Assembly: GCF_001507545.1 (NCBI RefSeq)
Contig: NZ_LQBP01000002.1
Span: forward strand, 186,001 to 250,000
DNA length: 64,000 nucleotides
From: Ruegeria profundi
GTDB taxonomy: Bacteria; Pseudomonadota; Alphaproteobacteria; Rhodobacterales; Rhodobacteraceae
Direction: 5' to 3'
Below are positions 8,101 to 17,874 of this stretch, piece after piece. The position numbers and the translations under genes are program-made. Below the pieces are notes generated by a model that was not told the origin of the DNA, ran no database searches, and saw nothing but the letters and a program-made list of their open reading frames with translations. Each line of letters begins with the position of its first letter. Position 1 is the stretch's first letter.

Positions 8101-9327
8101 TCAATACGCCGGGTCGCGGTCGATCGGGCAGGTCATGCAATGCCCCCCACCCCGGCCACGGCCCAATTCTTGACCCGAGATCTCGATCACCTCGATACCC
8201 GCATCCCGCATCTTGCCGTTCGTAAACGTGTTGCGCGCATAGCCCACGACAACGCCGGGTGACAAAGCAACGACATTATTGCCATCGTCCCACTGTTCGC
8301 GTTCGGCCTGAAACTCGTTGCCGCCGGTTGAAATCACTTCGAGCGAATTCAGGCCCAGAGCCTCTTTGTAAACGTCGAACAAATGACCCTTTTCGACACG
8401 GATATCCAAGTCTCCACGCTCTCCGGGCCGGATCGAAATGCAGGTGATCTGATCCGCAACTTCCGAAAATGCAGTTACCTTGTCGTGGTCCAAGCAGGTA
8501 AATACCGTGTCCAGATGCATGGCGGCCCGGCTTTTTGGCATGGCACATGCAACAACACGCTGTGCCCCGCCTTTTTCGAACAGAGATTTGGAAACCTGAG
8601 CAACCGCCTGCCGGGTCGTGCGTTCCCCCATGCCGATGAACACGGTGCCATTACCAACGGGCTGAACATCGCCGCCTTCGACCGAGGCATGGGCAAAATC
8701 TTCGTCGCTGTCGCCCCACCAGATTTCAAAGTCGGCTTCCTTGAACATCGGGTGGAACTTGTAAACCGCGCGCATGATCAGCGTTTCCGGCTTGCGAGCT
8801 GGCCAGAACATCGGGTTCGTGGTCACGCCGTTGAATATCCAGCAGGACGGGTCACGCTGGAACTGCGCATTCGGGATCGCAGGCAGGATGAAATCGCCTA
8901 GCGAGATAAGGTCTTTGAATTGCTCGTCAATCATGCCCTGCGGTAGGTCCGCGAAGATGATGCCGCCCAGCATATGCCTGGCCAGCAGCTTGGCATCCAT
9001 CTCGTTTAGCCAGGCACGCATCTCGGTAGAAAAGCCCAATCCTACCATGTTGGGGGTAACCAAACGATCCAAAAGAAAAGCGCGTGCGGCTGGATCTTTC
9101 GCGATGGCCTGAGCCAACAGATCCTGAATGTCGTAAACTTCGACCCCGCGTTCGCGCATCAACGAGCAGAACTCGGCATGGTCCTTTCGGGCCTGTTCGA
9201 CCCAGATGACGTCATCGAACAACAGCTCTTCGCAGTTGCGTGGTGTCAGGCGGTCATGCGCAAGGGATGGGCGTGAAACGATCACCTTGTTGAGCTTTCC
9301 GATCTCGGAATGAACGCCGAGTTTCAT
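8101..9327 (-). CDS. arcA: arginine deiminase
   Basis: Hydrolyses arginine to citrulline and ammonia, the first step of the pathway. The 408-residue protein shows the guanidino-modifying-enzyme active site: EGGDV with its acidic residues, the catalytic histidine in MHLDTVFT, and the nucleophilic cysteine in [13 protein letters not shown] close to the C-terminus. The start [12 protein letters not shown] is typical. It begins two bases after the APC transporter gene (stop at 9330) and is separated from arcB by 53 bases, so the order is yfcC-like, APC antiporter, arcA, arcB, arcC. All active-site residues I can see are intact. Confidence 0.97.
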   Translation of the reverse strand: MKLGVHSEIGKLNKVIVSRPSLAHDRLTPRNCEELLFDDVIWVEQARKDHAEFCSLMRERGVEVYDIQDLLAQAIAKDPAARAFLLDRLVTPNMVGLGFSTEMRAWLNEMDAKLLARHMLGGIIFADLPQGMIDEQFKDLISLGDFILPAIPNAQFQRDPSCWIFNGVTTNPMFWPARKPETLIMRAVYKFHPMFKEADFEIWWGDSDEDFAHASVEGGDVQPVGNGTVFIGMGERTTRQAVAQVSKSLFEKGGAQRVVACAMPKSRAAMHLDTVFTCLDHDKVTAFSEVADQITCISIRPGERGDLDIRVEKGHLFDVYKEALGLNSLEVISTGGNEFQAEREQWDDGNNVVALSPGVVVGYARNTFTNGKMRDAGIEVIEISGQELGRGRGGGHCMTCPIDRDPAY

Positions 9328-9329
9328 GG

Positions 9330-10703
9330 CTACTCTCCTTTTGAAACTGAATTTTTCTGCATGTCTTCCAAACTTTTGGCATGGCTCCAGCGAACCCAGA
9401 CGTGGATAGGGACGCCCGCAAGAAGAAGGACCGAGCCCAGTAAAACAGTTTCAGCACCGGACCCGATGAACGCCCAAACCGAGTAGATGAACCCAAGCCC
9501 GCCCAGTACGACGACTTTTGCCAACTCCGGGCCGCGCAGAAGTTCCCCGCCATTGAGACGGATCATGATTTCGGCAACCGCGCAAATGGCATAGGGAAGA
9601 AGGCTGGCAACTACGGCCAGCAAGATGACAAAGTTGAAAGCCGCGACCAGACCCTGCGCAAAGTTCAGGATAATCAGTATGGATGCCAGCACATTCGACA
9701 GGATCAATGCGTTGGCCGGGGTGCCGAATTTGGATTTTTGACCCAAGGCAGCAGGAAAAACACGATCCAATGCCGCGCCATATGGGACCTGCCCGCTGAG
9801 AAGTGTAAAGCCGTTAAGGGTGCCAAAGGTCGAAATCACTGCGCCACAGGCTACGAGGATGCCGCCGAGCGTTCCAAACATCACCTCGCCGACCGCAGCC
9901 AGCGGTGCTGCCGAAACGCCCAGGGTTTCCGCTGGAAGGACCCCCATCGAAACGGCCGTAACGGATATATACACACATGCGGCAATGATGACGCCGATGA
10001 CGGTGGCGCGTGGAATGGTTTTTTCGGGCTCAATCACATCGCCGGACGGTACGGTCGCGGACTCGAGCCCCAGATATGCCCAGAGAGTTAACGCCGCAGC
10101 TGCCGATATCGCAGAAACTGCAGTTGTCCCGCTCTGGTTGACCGGCAAGTAGTTTTCGGGATTGATCCAAAAGATGCCCAGCGTACCAATCAGGATAAGC
10201 GGTACAAGCTTGAGCACGGTGGTTACAATCTGAACCAGGCCGGCCTCCTCGACCCCACGAATGTTGATCAAAGTCAGTGACCAGATAGCGACCAATGCCG
10301 TTGCGAGTCCGTACATCGGAACTTCGGCGATGATCGGAAACAAGAACCCTAGGTATCCCACCAAAGCCACTGCGACAGCGGCATTTCCGGTCCATAGCGC
10401 GATCCAATATCCCCACGCGATGATGAAGCCCGCAAAGTCGCCAAAGGCTTCCTGAGAGTATGCGTAGGGACCGCCCGGTTTGGAGACGACACGCGACAAT
10501 CGGCCAAAGATGATTGCCAGAACCAGTGCCCCTGCCGAGGTCAGAATCCACCCGCCTATCGCAATTGGACCAAAAGGCGCGAGAGATGCCGGAAGCAGGA
10601 AAACTCCGGACCCGATCATGTTTCCCACCACCAGCGCGATGCAAGCCGTCAGCCCGAGTGCTCCGGAGGTTGAAGTCGTTTCTGGGAGGGGGCGATCGGT
10701 CAT
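9330..10703 (-). CDS. APC-family amino acid antiporter, probably arginine/ornithine exchange
   Basis: A 457-residue inner-membrane protein with about twelve hydrophobic helices. [17 protein letters not shown] near residue 26 is the substrate-binding unwound helix of AdiC/PotE-type basic amino acid antiporters, and [12 protein letters not shown] follows near residue 76. Position immediately before arcA suggests exchange of external arginine for internal ornithine, the job done by ArcD in other bacteria. Substrate is inferred from context; agmatine, putrescine or citrulline transport cannot be excluded. It starts ten bases after the yfcC-like gene ends. Confidence 0.9.
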   Translation of the reverse strand: MTDRPLPETTSTSGALGLTACIALVVGNMIGSGVFLLPASLAPFGPIAIGGWILTSAGALVLAIIFGRLSRVVSKPGGPYAYSQEAFGDFAGFIIAWGYWIALWTGNAAVAVALVGYLGFLFPIIAEVPMYGLATALVAIWSLTLINIRGVEEAGLVQIVTTVLKLVPLILIGTLGIFWINPENYLPVNQSGTTAVSAISAAAALTLWAYLGLESATVPSGDVIEPEKTIPRATVIGVIIAACVYISVTAVSMGVLPAETLGVSAAPLAAVGEVMFGTLGGILVACGAVISTFGTLNGFTLLSGQVPYGAALDRVFPAALGQKSKFGTPANALILSNVLASILIILNFAQGLVAAFNFVILLAVVASLLPYAICAVAEIMIRLNGGELLRGPELAKVVVLGGLGFIYSVWAFIGSGAETVLLGSVLLLAGVPIHVWVRWSHAKSLEDMQKNSVSKGE

Positions 10704-10712
10704 GACGCCAGC

Positions 10713-12200
10713 TCAGTTCGCGATGGTTTCAGACGCCTCTGTCGGGGGTCCATCAATGCCCGGGTCAGCCAACGCTCCAACCGTGAGTGCGGCGCAGATG
10801 ATGACCGCAAGTATTACCAACAAGGGGAATACAAACCTTAGCCATCGATCATAGGAAACCCGCCCGATCGCTAACCCGCCCATGACCACGGCGAAGGTTG
10901 GGTTGAACAGGTTCACCCATCCGTTGGCCGATTGATAGGCAGTCACCACAAGGTCGCGTCCTACTCCGGCGAAGTCTGCAAGGGGCGCCATGATCGGCAT
11001 CGACAAGGTCGCAAGCCCCGACGACGAAGGAACAAGGAACGACATCAAAACCTGAATGCCGAACATGGCGTTGATAAAGGCAAACTCGCTTAGGCCAGTG
11101 ACAAAGCCTTCGGCCCCGGCAAGGATCGTGTCCGTGATCTTACCGGCGTCCATGACCACAACGACACCCCGCGCGACACCGATGATCAGGGCAACCCCAA
11201 GCAGGTCCCGAGCGCCATCCACGAATGTTTCCACAAACGTGGCCTCATCCATACGCGAGCCTTCGTCGAATTTTCCGACCCACCAGACAATGATCGACAT
11301 GACAAGAAACAGGCCGGACATTTCCCCCATCCACCACCCCAGGGCGACCACACCGTAAATCATGATGGCAAACGTCAAGCCAAACAGAGCCAGCAATACG
11401 GACCGCGTCGACGTCATTTCGGGGAAGGCATCATCGCCTTCAGATCCTTTCAGAAAATGCGTTTTGTTCTCTTCGGCCTGATCCGCGACCACCGAAGCAG
11501 ATGGATCAGCCTTCACCCGGGTCGCATAACGCATGACATATGCGATACCCGCGGCAAGGCACAGCACCAGGATGATGAACCGTAAAACGATCCCATCAGT
11601 AAACGGGATACCGGCGCCCTGAGAGGCCACGACAGTCGCGAACGCATTGAAGGTCGAGCCCAGCGTACCAATTCCTGCGCCCAGCAAGATCACAGCCACA
11701 CCCGTAAGCGAGTCGTAGCCCGCACGTATGAAGACCGGAATGATCAAGGCATAGAAAGCCAGCGATTCTTCCGCCATGCCATAGCTGGTACCGCCAAAGG
11801 CAAATGCGGCCATTAGGATCGGGATCATCAGGATTTCGCGACCAGCGAGTTTGTGCAGCAACCATCCGATACCAGCATCAATTGCACCGGTTTTGGTCAC
11901 GACCATCAGAAACCCGCCAATTATCAAAACAAAAAGTGCCACATCAATTGCGGCGCTAGACGAACTGCCAAGAATTCCTGGGTCGTACATACCCGCAATT
12001 GGAGCAAGAATAATCGATGTAATTCCTTGGGGGTTAGGCTCCACTTCGCGATAGGTGCCCGGCACGGGGGCTTCGCTGCCAAGTGCCTCGTTCATCTGAC
12101 GTTCGTATTCGCCTGCAGGTATAATCCATGTCAGAATTGCAACGACGGCTATCAACACAAACAAGATTGTAAACGCCGTTGGAAACTTGAACTTGGACAT
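10713..12200 (-). CDS. YfcC/DcuC-family carrier, first gene of the arc operon
   Basis: A 495-residue integral membrane protein with about a dozen hydrophobic segments. It matches the YfcC (C4-dicarboxylate anaerobic carrier-like) family: FPTAFTILFVLIAVVAILTWIIPAGEY split over the first helix, AFGGTSYGMAEESLAFYALI near residue 150, LLGAGIGTLGSTFNAFATVV near 185 and VPSSSGLATLSMPIMAPL near 400. In several bacteria YfcC-type carriers sit in arc operons and act as arginine/ornithine antiporters, which fits here. This operon therefore encodes two unrelated candidate exchangers. It is transcribed first, so its upstream region (12201-12687) should hold the operon promoter. Confidence 0.88.
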   Translation of the reverse strand: MSKFKFPTAFTILFVLIAVVAILTWIIPAGEYERQMNEALGSEAPVPGTYREVEPNPQGITSIILAPIAGMYDPGILGSSSSAAIDVALFVLIIGGFLMVVTKTGAIDAGIGWLLHKLAGREILMIPILMAAFAFGGTSYGMAEESLAFYALIIPVFIRAGYDSLTGVAVILLGAGIGTLGSTFNAFATVVASQGAGIPFTDGIVLRFIILVLCLAAGIAYVMRYATRVKADPSASVVADQAEENKTHFLKGSEGDDAFPEMTSTRSVLLALFGLTFAIMIYGVVALGWWMGEMSGLFLVMSIIVWWVGKFDEGSRMDEATFVETFVDGARDLLGVALIIGVARGVVVVMDAGKITDTILAGAEGFVTGLSEFAFINAMFGIQVLMSFLVPSSSGLATLSMPIMAPLADFAGVGRDLVVTAYQSANGWVNLFNPTFAVVMGGLAIGRVSYDRWLRFVFPLLVILAVIICAALTVGALADPGIDGPPTEASETIAN

Positions 12201-12687
12201 GACGACCTCGAACGGGGTTTTAAATTTGTCTAGTCATATTTCTTTGCATTTTTATAAAATGTTTTATCAATGTGAAAAGTTCCCGAGGATAAAGTCAACA
12301 TCTAACAAGATACTCAGAAGGTTGGTATTGCTGGCCTCGACCCTTGATCCTTGCGGGTGGTCTGCCCTACCCTGACGCCCGACGATCCTGCTATTTGTGA
12401 AAAGAAATGCCTTAATCGCTATCGGCAGGGTGTTGATGCCGGCTCGACAGTGCCGCCAAACACAATGCTGAACCTCTCTGCCCTTTCCCGGCTCAAGGGA
12501 TTGGTCGGTTGCCTTTGGTCGTCGGCTATTCGGATTGGGACGGGCCCGTGGGTTTTTGCGGTAAATCGAGCTCCAAACCGCCGCAATTCACGGTTGCAGC
12601 CACCAAGGCTGGATCAGAGGGTATTCACATCATTAGCGCCCAGTTGACGTGGACTTTGGCCGTTCAGGTCTTTGCCATAATCCCGCG
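12201..12687. other. intergenic region upstream of the arc operon
   Basis: 487 bases between the end of the CHASE2 cyclase gene and the first arc gene. The 12220-12310 part is AT-rich and likely contains the arc promoter. It includes a single ATCAA half-site at 12266-12270 within aaatgttttatcaa, which fits only one side of an FNR-type palindrome, so oxygen control is not shown. The remainder (12340-12687) has open frames without ribosome sites or recognisable products. Confidence 0.45.
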
Positions 12688-14535
12688 TCAATTTACCGGA
12701 GGAGGACACGTCCAAACGCCAATCGGCACGTGCCGTCCGCGTAGCATGTGTTCACCGGTGTTCCGCATCCCAGCATTGACAGCCCAAGACCGAGTTTCCG
12801 GATTGGCCTCAACAAGCGCATTGGAAAGTGCTATTGCCGCCTTTTGGGATTTTGCAAAGTCTTGCAGGCGGCTGGCTGTATTGACGACATCGCCGCTCAC
12901 GGTCACTTGCCTGTGACGTCTGCCACCGACAACCCCGGCTTTGACGGGTCCGCTATGTCCACCTACGCGCAACCCCAGTCCAGGCCACTTGGGGCTGGCA
13001 CGAACAGCGGCGTATAAGGCATCAATAAATCGCAACGCCTGTATCGCATCGTTTGGTTGGGGGTCTGGCAGCCCAAACACGACCATGGCTCCGTCGCCGG
13101 CAAAATACGCGATAATCCCGCCCAAAGAGTCTACGGCCTGTTCGACAAGTTCGTGAAAGACGCGCAAAAATTCAGCTGTTCCTTCTGGTCCGAGGCTTTC
13201 TGAATGCGCGGTAAAGCCCTCGACATCGACGAACAGGACAACAGCGGGTCGTGCCGTCGCCTCGAAACGGGGCTCGGACGTACTGGCAAGCCGTTCAACA
13301 ATCAAAGGCGATTGGTACAAAGCCAGATTGGCGGCCCGTCGCCGGTGCTGCAATAGCCGGAGCCCGCCACCGCAACCGACGCCAAGAAAAAGGGAAAGAA
13401 AAACCGTGGTCGCATCCAGCCACCACCCGGCATTGAATGCGGCTTGCAAGACGATCATGATCGCCAAGGCCAGGGAACCGGTTGCCACGACCACAAACCA
13501 CGGTCGGTCCATCCCTGCGGTAATGAAGCCAAGAACAGCTGCGGTAAGCGCCAAAGCGATATCCATCATCCACGAGGTAGCATCGCGGCGCAGAAAGCTT
13601 TGTTCGATAATATTTGCTGCCAGCGTCGCATGCAGCTCTGCTCCGGGAAAAGCTGAATCGAAGGGCGTCGCGTGCCTGTCCCCGAACCCGGTCGCTGATG
13701 CACCAAGAAACACCACCTTGCCGTCCAGCTCTGCCTCGTTGACAGCCGCGACTGAAAAGGTCGGTATCGTGCCTGCCTTGCCGTAATACACCAAGGGAAT
13801 TGCGCCTTGTCTGTCCAGTTGAACGAAAGTGTCACCGACAGACAAAAGCCCGCCAGTGCGGAACGTTCGCAGTTGCAAGCCCGATTGATCAGCCGCTTTT
13901 GCGACGGCTGCAACTGCAAGTGAAGGGTGCCAAGAAGTGCCCTTTTCAGTCAGAAATGGTGTTGCGGCGTCAATTCTGCGCACTGAGCCATCGGACTCAT
14001 GCTGTATGATCACGTGCCCCAGTGTTGTTTCGCTGCGCAAGGTCTCTGCCGGCACCAGCGCGGGTAATGGATTACGATAAGCCGAATTTACAAGTACACT
14101 GAAATCGCCACCATCGAGATCTTGCAAGGGCGTTCCCGAATTTGCTTCGGCAACAGCCAGTATCGTATCGGTTTCCGACAAAACTCTGGCAAGATCCTCG
14201 TCGCCCTCACGTGGTTCCACCAACAGGAAATCCAAGGCAATCACCTTCGCTCCGGCTTCGGATATATCTGAAATTGCCGCTGCCAGCGCTGTGCGCGTTG
14301 GTGGAAACTTGCCAAGTTGAGAAACCGCCAGGTCGTCAAACGTAACTATGGCGACAGTCGGCGGGGATTTCGTTTCCCCGCGCCAAATAAACCGAGCGTC
14401 GAGCAAGCGCCCTTCTATCCCCTGCCAGAACGCGTTCCGATCACCCGGATGCCAAAGGGCAAGGGCCAAGCTCAACAGCGTCACAAATGCGCCGACAATG
14501 CGCCTTTCGAACGAAAACTTGTCGCGCCCTACCAA
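12688..14535 (-). CDS. CHASE2 sensor adenylate/guanylate cyclase
   Basis: A 615-residue membrane-bound class III nucleotide cyclase. After one N-terminal helix comes an extracytoplasmic CHASE2 sensor (roughly residues 40-310; FDSAFPGAELHATLAANI is characteristic), then three membrane helices (about 320-400) and a cytoplasmic cyclase domain. The two metal-binding aspartates are in FVDVEGFTAHSES and YFAGDGAMVVFG, and VSGDVVNTASRLQ supplies the transition-state Asn and Arg. It makes cAMP, or less likely cGMP. Its start overlaps the end of the FecR-domain gene by seven bases, so the two are co-translated. The natural signal is unknown; the pairing suggests FecR and CHASE2 work together in the periplasm. 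Confidence 0.93.
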   Translation of the reverse strand: MVGRDKFSFERRIVGAFVTLLSLALALWHPGDRNAFWQGIEGRLLDARFIWRGETKSPPTVAIVTFDDLAVSQLGKFPPTRTALAAAISDISEAGAKVIALDFLLVEPREGDEDLARVLSETDTILAVAEANSGTPLQDLDGGDFSVLVNSAYRNPLPALVPAETLRSETTLGHVIIQHESDGSVRRIDAATPFLTEKGTSWHPSLAVAAVAKAADQSGLQLRTFRTGGLLSVGDTFVQLDRQGAIPLVYYGKAGTIPTFSVAAVNEAELDGKVVFLGASATGFGDRHATPFDSAFPGAELHATLAANIIEQSFLRRDATSWMMDIALALTAAVLGFITAGMDRPWFVVVATGSLALAIMIVLQAAFNAGWWLDATTVFLSLFLGVGCGGGLRLLQHRRRAANLALYQSPLIVERLASTSEPRFEATARPAVVLFVDVEGFTAHSESLGPEGTAEFLRVFHELVEQAVDSLGGIIAYFAGDGAMVVFGLPDPQPNDAIQALRFIDALYAAVRASPKWPGLGLRVGGHSGPVKAGVVGGRRHRQVTVSGDVVNTASRLQDFAKSQKAAIALSNALVEANPETRSWAVNAGMRNTGEHMLRGRHVPIGVWTCPPPVN

Positions 14536-15155
14536 TCCGAGCCAAGCAAAGCATCAAACTGATCGATGCGCGCCTGCCCCCAAGCTGTGACATTTCCCAT
14601 CGTACCAGACGGCGCCACATCTATCCCTTCGCCCGGGTCAAGTCGCTTGTTTTCCCCATTAGCGAAGACAAAGACGATACCTTCGCGCGCAAAAACTGCA
14701 CTCGCTCGGTCCTTCACCTGCATAGCCCACTCCGTAGAGCGCACGGCCGCGACTGCCGAGGGCGTGCGTACCTGCACTCCGTTTCCGGCATCGCTGGAGA
14801 ACAGAAAGCCAGCAATACCGTCGATTAAGCGTAGGCCAAATGGTCGCGATCCCCCCGATAAAAGGCCAAACACTTCTACTTCGCTATCAGGGCCCAAAAC
14901 AACCTTTAGACCGCCGGAACAGCTCATTGTTATACGCGCACCGGCCTCGGTGCGTAGTATTGCGTTTCGCCCCAATCCCAGCCCGACAGATGCAGGGCGC
15001 GCATTTGCACCTCGGTCCGATACCTCTGTTATGCCGTCGACATGCTGCACGACACAAACACGTGGGTCTGGCGCGACAGTCTGCGCAACGACAGGAACCG
15101 CGCTCCCAATCGAAACTGCCACAAGAATGGTGGACAACAGGCTACGAGTTTGCAT
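14529..15155 (-). CDS. periplasmic FecR domain protein
   Basis: A 208-residue exported protein. Residues 1-25 form a signal peptide ending near VVAQ. The rest fits a FecR domain: VCVVQHVDGITEVSD, NAILRTEAGARITM, GLKVVLGPDSEVEVF and VRTPSAVAAVRSTEWAM, the last being the usual core. Stand-alone FecR-domain proteins without the anti-sigma helix occur beside CHASE2 cyclases in many proteobacteria and probably act as the periplasmic half of the sensor. It is the first gene of a two-gene unit with the cyclase. There is no ECF sigma factor or TonB receptor nearby, so classic iron-citrate signalling is unlikely. Confidence 0.9.
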   Translation of the reverse strand: MQTRSLLSTILVAVSIGSAVPVVAQTVAPDPRVCVVQHVDGITEVSDRGANARPASVGLGLGRNAILRTEAGARITMSCSGGLKVVLGPDSEVEVFGLLSGGSRPFGLRLIDGIAGFLFSSDAGNGVQVRTPSAVAAVRSTEWAMQVKDRASAVFAREGIVFVFANGENKRLDPGEGIDVAPSGTMGNVTAWGQARIDQFDALLGSDW

Positions 15156-15688
15156 CTTGGCCCCTCAGTTACAGGCTTGTTGGAAAGATGAAGAGTGGTG
15201 GGCGCGAGGTCAACTGCCTGTGATCTTGAGATCGGCTGGCGCGGTCCTGTTTCATGTAGCCGCAATGGGGATAAACCCTGACCTAATGGCCGTTCCTTCA
15301 CGGTACGGGGATCATACTTACGCCTCTTAACACGCTACTCTAACAGACTTAGCCGACAAGCCCGATTTCGCGTTGTTGAGAACTGCTTGTCGGGCAATGT
15401 CGTTGGCAATTCGGTCGGCTGCAGTGCCGCTATACAGCATCAGCGCATGCACGTCGTGTCGGATCTGGCGTGGTCACTGGCTCGGACCTGCGTGACCTTT
15501 TTGAAACCCCAACCCCCGACGACCGCGCCGCTGGGACATTCGATGCTGAGGGTCGCGTAACTCCAGAATAGCTGGCCGAAATACCCCCCATCGGAATGGT
15601 CGGTTATTATCTTTTCATACCGAATGGATTTGCTTACATCCCGACCGGACTGTTTCATGGCCAAGCCATAGCGGTAAAAGCCGATGGC
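15156..15688. other. gene-poor gap between the fecR-like gene and the glutamate synthase-like gene
   Basis: 533 bases. The right end of the gap holds the weak 74-codon frame listed separately; the left end should carry the promoter of the FecR-cyclase pair, for which I see no clear elements. An imperfect inverted repeat (AAGCCAT at 15663-15669 with ATGGCTT at 15684-15690) overlaps the stop codon of the glutamate synthase-like gene and may be a weak terminator for it. Confidence 0.4.
15440..15664 (-). CDS. possible small hypothetical protein
   Basis: A 74-codon frame 25 bases downstream of the glutamate synthase-like gene on the same strand. The middle (YFGQLFWSYATLSIECPSG) reads like real protein and the end contains VVGGWGFKKV. 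However, the start is TTG or ATG (15658) without a Shine-Dalgarno site, and no family is recognised. It could be a short gene, a degraded remnant or chance. Confidence 0.2.
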   Translation of the reverse strand: MAMKQSGRDVSKSIRYEKIITDHSDGGYFGQLFWSYATLSIECPSGAVVGGWGFKKVTQVRASDHARSDTTCMR

Positions 15689-17269
15689 TTAAAAATGCTG
15701 CGCTGAAGCCGTTTTCCAATCTGCAGCAAACACGTCTGGGACTGGACCGTTCAGCAAGACGCCTTCGTCAACAAACGCATAAAGGTCGGCATAAGACCGT
15801 TCCGTTTCATCCGCCGTGCGACGGTGGATGTCGCCCGGATGAAGGTCCGCGACCTTTTCCTTGCCCATGGCCCCAAGGAGCTCACGAAAGCTCTTTAAGG
15901 TGGCGTCATGATACCGGTGCACCCGCTTACGCTTTTGCGGCACATTCACCGCCCGGCCCCGGATGGGGTCTTGCGTTGCCACACCCGACGGGCAGCGGTT
16001 CGTATTGCAATGCAGCGCCTGAATACAGCCCACAGCAAACATCATTGCACGTGCGGCATTGCACATATCGGCGCCAAGCGCGAATTTCTCAACCATATCA
16101 TAGCCGGTCGCCACTTTGCCGGAACAGATGATCCGGATCTTGTCACGCAGACCCACGCCGCGCAGGCAATTGTTGACGAAGATCAGCGCCTCGTTCAGCG
16201 GCATTCCAAGTCGGTTGGTGAACTCAACCGGTGCTGCCCCGGTCCCTCCTTCCGCACCATCAACAGTGATGAAATCGGGTAGGATTCCGGTTTCCAGCAT
16301 TGCCTTGCAGATCGCCATGAACTCAGAAGACCGGCCGATGCACAGTTTGAACCCGATGGGTTTCCCGCCTGACATTTCGCGTAAGTGCTGAACGAAGTGC
16401 ATCAGCCCCGTTGGACCTTCGAACGCCGAATGGGTGGGTGGCGAGATAACATCCTGGTTCACTGGCACACCGCGAATAACGGCGATTTCCTCATCAACCT
16501 TGGCCGCAGGCAGCACCCCGCCATGAGAGGGTTTCGCGCCTTGTGAAAGTTTGATCTCAATCGCTTTGACCACGTCCATTTGTGCTCTTTCAGCGAATTT
16601 GTCCTTGTCAAACCCGCCCTCTGGCGTGCGGCATCCAAAATAACCGGTGCCGATCTGCCAAATGATATCACCACCCTCGGCCAAATGATGCGGCGACAGA
16701 CCACCCTCTCCCGTATTATGGGCAAAACCGCCATCCTTGGCACCGCCGTTCAACGCACGGATCGCGTTCGCGCTGAGTGCGCCGAAACTCATGGCAGATA
16801 CGTTCAGGCGCGAGGCGTTGTAAGGCTTGGTGCATTGCGGCCCACCAAGTATGACACGTTCCTCACTTTCCGGCACGTCCTTGGGCGCGAGCGAGTGGTT
16901 CGCCCGGTGATAGCCCGCTGACAGGATATCGTACTGGGTGCCAAAGGCCTGCGTATCCATTTCCCCTTTGGCGCGGGAATACACAAGGCTACGGATGATC
17001 CGGTTGTAAGGGCGGCCATTTTCGTTGGTTTCCACGAAATACTGGCGGATTTCTGGGCTGACGAATTCCAGCATGTACCGGAAGTGGCCCAAAACAGGAT
17101 AATTGTTCAGTACATTGTGCTTGGTGGTCAGCATGTCGTACATGCCAACTACGGCGTAGGGGATGAGAACAACCAAAAGCCAGTAGGCGGGCGACCAGTA
17201 AAACCCCAGCAGCAAGGTCAGCGGCAGACAAACGAAACTTAGAAAGTAATAGAGTCTGCGTACAACCAT
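15689..17269 (-). CDS. FMN-binding glutamate synthase family protein
   Basis: A 526-residue protein with two N-terminal membrane helices (about residues 3-45) followed by the FMN- and iron-sulfur-binding synthase domain of glutamate synthase. Motifs are LNVSAMSFGALSANAI, HNTGEGGLSPHH, GAKPSHGGVLPAAKV, VDGAEGGTGAAP and the cysteine cluster ALHCNTNRCPSGVATQ. It lacks the amidotransferase domain and has no GltD partner nearby, so it is a stand-alone membrane-anchored relative, not assimilatory GOGAT. Its electron donor and true reaction are unknown; ammonia-dependent or oxidoreductase roles are possible. ATG at 17269 is preferred over the upstream TTG because GGGAG lies eight bases before it. 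Confidence 0.9.
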   Translation of the reverse strand: MVVRRLYYFLSFVCLPLTLLLGFYWSPAYWLLVVLIPYAVVGMYDMLTTKHNVLNNYPVLGHFRYMLEFVSPEIRQYFVETNENGRPYNRIIRSLVYSRAKGEMDTQAFGTQYDILSAGYHRANHSLAPKDVPESEERVILGGPQCTKPYNASRLNVSAMSFGALSANAIRALNGGAKDGGFAHNTGEGGLSPHHLAEGGDIIWQIGTGYFGCRTPEGGFDKDKFAERAQMDVVKAIEIKLSQGAKPSHGGVLPAAKVDEEIAVIRGVPVNQDVISPPTHSAFEGPTGLMHFVQHLREMSGGKPIGFKLCIGRSSEFMAICKAMLETGILPDFITVDGAEGGTGAAPVEFTNRLGMPLNEALIFVNNCLRGVGLRDKIRIICSGKVATGYDMVEKFALGADMCNAARAMMFAVGCIQALHCNTNRCPSGVATQDPIRGRAVNVPQKRKRVHRYHDATLKSFRELLGAMGKEKVADLHPGDIHRRTADETERSYADLYAFVDEGVLLNGPVPDVFAADWKTASAQHF

Positions 17270-17460
17270 GTTGTGCTCTCCCAAGGTGTTGCCGGATTGG
17301 CTTGTGACAAGCGTGGATCAAATCGGCGTTTGATTGCAAGCATTTGTGTCCGGCAATATGCGATTGGGCCGGTTTGCGATATGTCCACGGATATTGACCA
17401 CTGTTGATCCGCCGAGCGGCAGTATATATGCCAAAACAACGACGAATTTGGGCAGGATGA

Positions 17461-17874
17461 TTGACCGTGACACAGACCTCACCCACCGTCCGGACCACGG
17501 CTATCATGTTTGCCGCCGTCTTTGTGGGTGGCGCAATAGGATCGCTGCTGCGCGAAGCGTTCTCGGCACAGATTCCCGGCGCTCCGATCCTGACGGCGAC
17601 ATTTGGTATCAATGTTGTCGCCTGCTTCATCCTCGGATGGCTGTATGCGGTACGGCATCGCGTACACGCGCATGTCGTTCATCTTGGGGCGGTTGGTTTT
17701 TGCGGCGGGCTGTCCACGTTTTCGTCCTTTGTGGCTGAATTGGAACGCTTGGCCATTTCGAACCTTTGGGGTGCTGTGTCTGCTGCAGGGTTGGAGATTG
17801 CCATCGGCCTCGGCGCCGCGATGTTGGGTGAGGGTTTGGGGCGGCGGTTGCACGACCAGCAGGTGCCGGAATGA
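17461..17874 (+). CDS. crcB: fluoride channel CrcB/FluC, first of a tandem pair
   Basis: A 137-residue protein with four membrane helices. Family motifs are GGAIGSLLREAF, NVVACFILGWLY and GFCGGLSTFSSF; the last contains the Phe-box and the TFSSF segment that lines the fluoride path. FluC channels expel toxic fluoride through a dual-topology dimer. The stop overlaps the start of a second crcB gene (ATGA), so a heterodimer of two oppositely oriented subunits is likely, as known for some Gram-positive pairs. The start is TTG at 17461 or GTG at 17467, both near AGGATGA. No fluoride riboswitch core was found upstream. Confidence 0.92.
   Translation: MTVTQTSPTVRTTAIMFAAVFVGGAIGSLLREAFSAQIPGAPILTATFGINVVACFILGWLYAVRHRVHAHVVHLGAVGFCGGLSTFSSFVAELERLAISNLWGAVSAAGLEIAIGLGAAMLGEGLGRRLHDQQVPE

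Noticed and set aside
12257-12270. FNR box upstream of the arc operon
   Set aside because: Only the ATCAA half fits; the other half (AAATG) does not match TTGAT.
17285-17460. Fluoride riboswitch upstream of crcB
   Set aside because: The conserved GGCGATGG-type core and pseudoknot partners were not found by eye.
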